This document shows, one piece after another, positions 63,419 to 64,000 of a stretch of DNA of 64,000 bases (positions are counted from its first letter, which is position 1; the number at the start of each line of letters is the position of its first letter). The DNA is from Paenibacillus agricola (GTDB taxonomy: Bacteria > Bacillota > Bacilli > Paenibacillales > NBRC-103111), in the NCBI RefSeq assembly GCF_011440305.1, contig NZ_JAAOIW010000004.1, forward strand, positions 248,001-312,000, written 5' to 3'. Under the pieces are notes generated by a model. The model was given only the letters and a program-made list of their open reading frames with translations, was not told the origin of the DNA and ran no database searches. Both the position numbers and the translations under genes were made by a program.

Positions 63419-64000
63419 TTATTTCCTGCTTACTGTCCACGCATCAACGCTAATGGTTGGACGTGAAGGTATAACCGGGTCTGGTACAGGTAAGGGTGTA
63501 GGTGTAGGTAAAGTACCCCCACCTGCAGTTGCATTTGCCGGGGGATGATATTCCAGATTTATCCAAGCATTTTTATCATTTTTTGCCCAGTCTGCAAAAT
63601 TGATATTGCCGCCTGTAGTAATTCCACCGAATAAAGGCTTTGGACTGGTTCCTAGACCACTACTAAAAGTAATGCTTCCAATAGCCCCCATAAAATCGGA
63701 TACCGTCATATTGCCAATCGACTTAAAGTTTAATGAGCCTTTAGTCAAGATCGAACCTTTAATATCCATATCCGAAATCGTGTTGTTAGTAACAAGGGCT
63801 GTCGCATAAATATTCCCTGTATCCATACTTGTTATTGCATTAAAGGTTAGCGTCCCTCCTGTATATATTGAACCCGTCATCGCCATCTTTTCAATTGTAT
63901 TGCTAAAGTTCACATTGCCAGGCGTGCTTATACTCCCAGTCATAGAGATATCTTTAATGGCATTAAATACCGTCTCGCTCCCTGAAAGTATCGACCCTGA
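63419..64000 (-). CDS. Repeat-rich, probably beta-solenoid protein (5' part outside window)
   Basis: The frame is open to the window edge, so the N-terminus is missing. The visible 193 residues consist of about six repeats of roughly 20 residues with pattern G(S/N)I-x(4,6)-(V/L)xFxxIxxM, for example GSIYTGGTLTFNAITSMDT and GSILTKGSLNFKSIGNMTV. This pattern is typical of beta-solenoids or polymer-forming surface proteins. The C-terminus has a Pro/Thr-rich linker (TPTPLPVPDPVIPS) and a short end. Cell-surface location is inferred only. Confidence 0.75.
   Translation of the reverse strand, partial: SGSILSGSETVFNAIKDISMTGSISTPGNVNFSNTIEKMAMTGSIYTGGTLTFNAITSMDTGNIYATALVTNNTISDMDIKGSILTKGSLNFKSIGNMTVSDFMGAIGSITFSSGLGTSPKPLFGGITTGGNINFADWAKNDKNAWINLEYHPPANATAGGGTLPTPTPLPVPDPVIPSRPTISVDAWTVSRK

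Overview
The window reads as chromosome of a low-to-mid GC, endospore-forming Gram-positive bacterium, most like Paenibacillaceae (inference from gene content, not a database match). The evidence is a GerA-type germination operon, a Spo0E-like phosphatase, a KapB protein, a bacillithiol-associated YtxJ protein, strong AGGAGG ribosome sites with frequent GTG/TTG starts, and a Tad pilus locus without an outer-membrane secretin. No rRNA, tRNA, CRISPR array, IS element or prophage was seen.

Layout. 1-3.2 kb: a YesM/YesN-type two-component system (kinase cut by the window edge) with a perfect CcpA cre site in front. 3.4-4.3 kb: a WYL regulator. 4.5-8.6 kb: germinant receptor operon A-C-(small membrane protein)-B. 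8.8-11.7 kb: aldo/keto reductase and Gfo/Idh/MocA oxidoreductase, divergent from an AraC regulator. 11.7-12.2 kb: a GC-rich hairpin/tandem-repeat element, with a second copy at 40.2-40.6 kb. 12.3-17.5 kb: topoisomerase III and single housekeeping-type genes. 17.6-25.4 kb: a five-gene ABC export operon (two ATPases, lipoprotein adaptor, large FtsX-type permease, large secreted protein); one ATPase carries an AbrB-like domain. 25.5-28.8 kb: purT divergent from a YodB-type HxlR regulator with its probable operator, a 44-residue Spo0E-like gene, and an orphan OmpR-type regulator. 29-34 kb: a NarL-type two-component system with a UPF0126 channel, KapB, a thioredoxin-like protein. 34-42 kb: three ABC-F ATPases, an M42 peptidase and small genes. 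42-54 kb: a Tad pilus operon ending in an FHA protein and a PP2C phosphatase. 54-58 kb: CoaD, RlmM-like methyltransferase, ABC ATPase. 57-63 kb: a DNA-repair run nfo, mutM, mrfB, a new 53-codon ORF, mrfA. 63.4-64 kb: the end of a repetitive, probably beta-solenoid protein.

The observations I rate highest are (1) the 53-codon ORF joined by 4-base overlaps to both mrfA and mrfB, with a LexA-like box in front of the operon; (2) the two-copy GC-rich element, whose copies differ only in the loops of two conserved terminal hairpins, which argues for a structured nucleic-acid element rather than protein; and (3) the exporter operon with an ABC ATPase-AbrB fusion and a 197-base out-of-frame overlap with the next gene.
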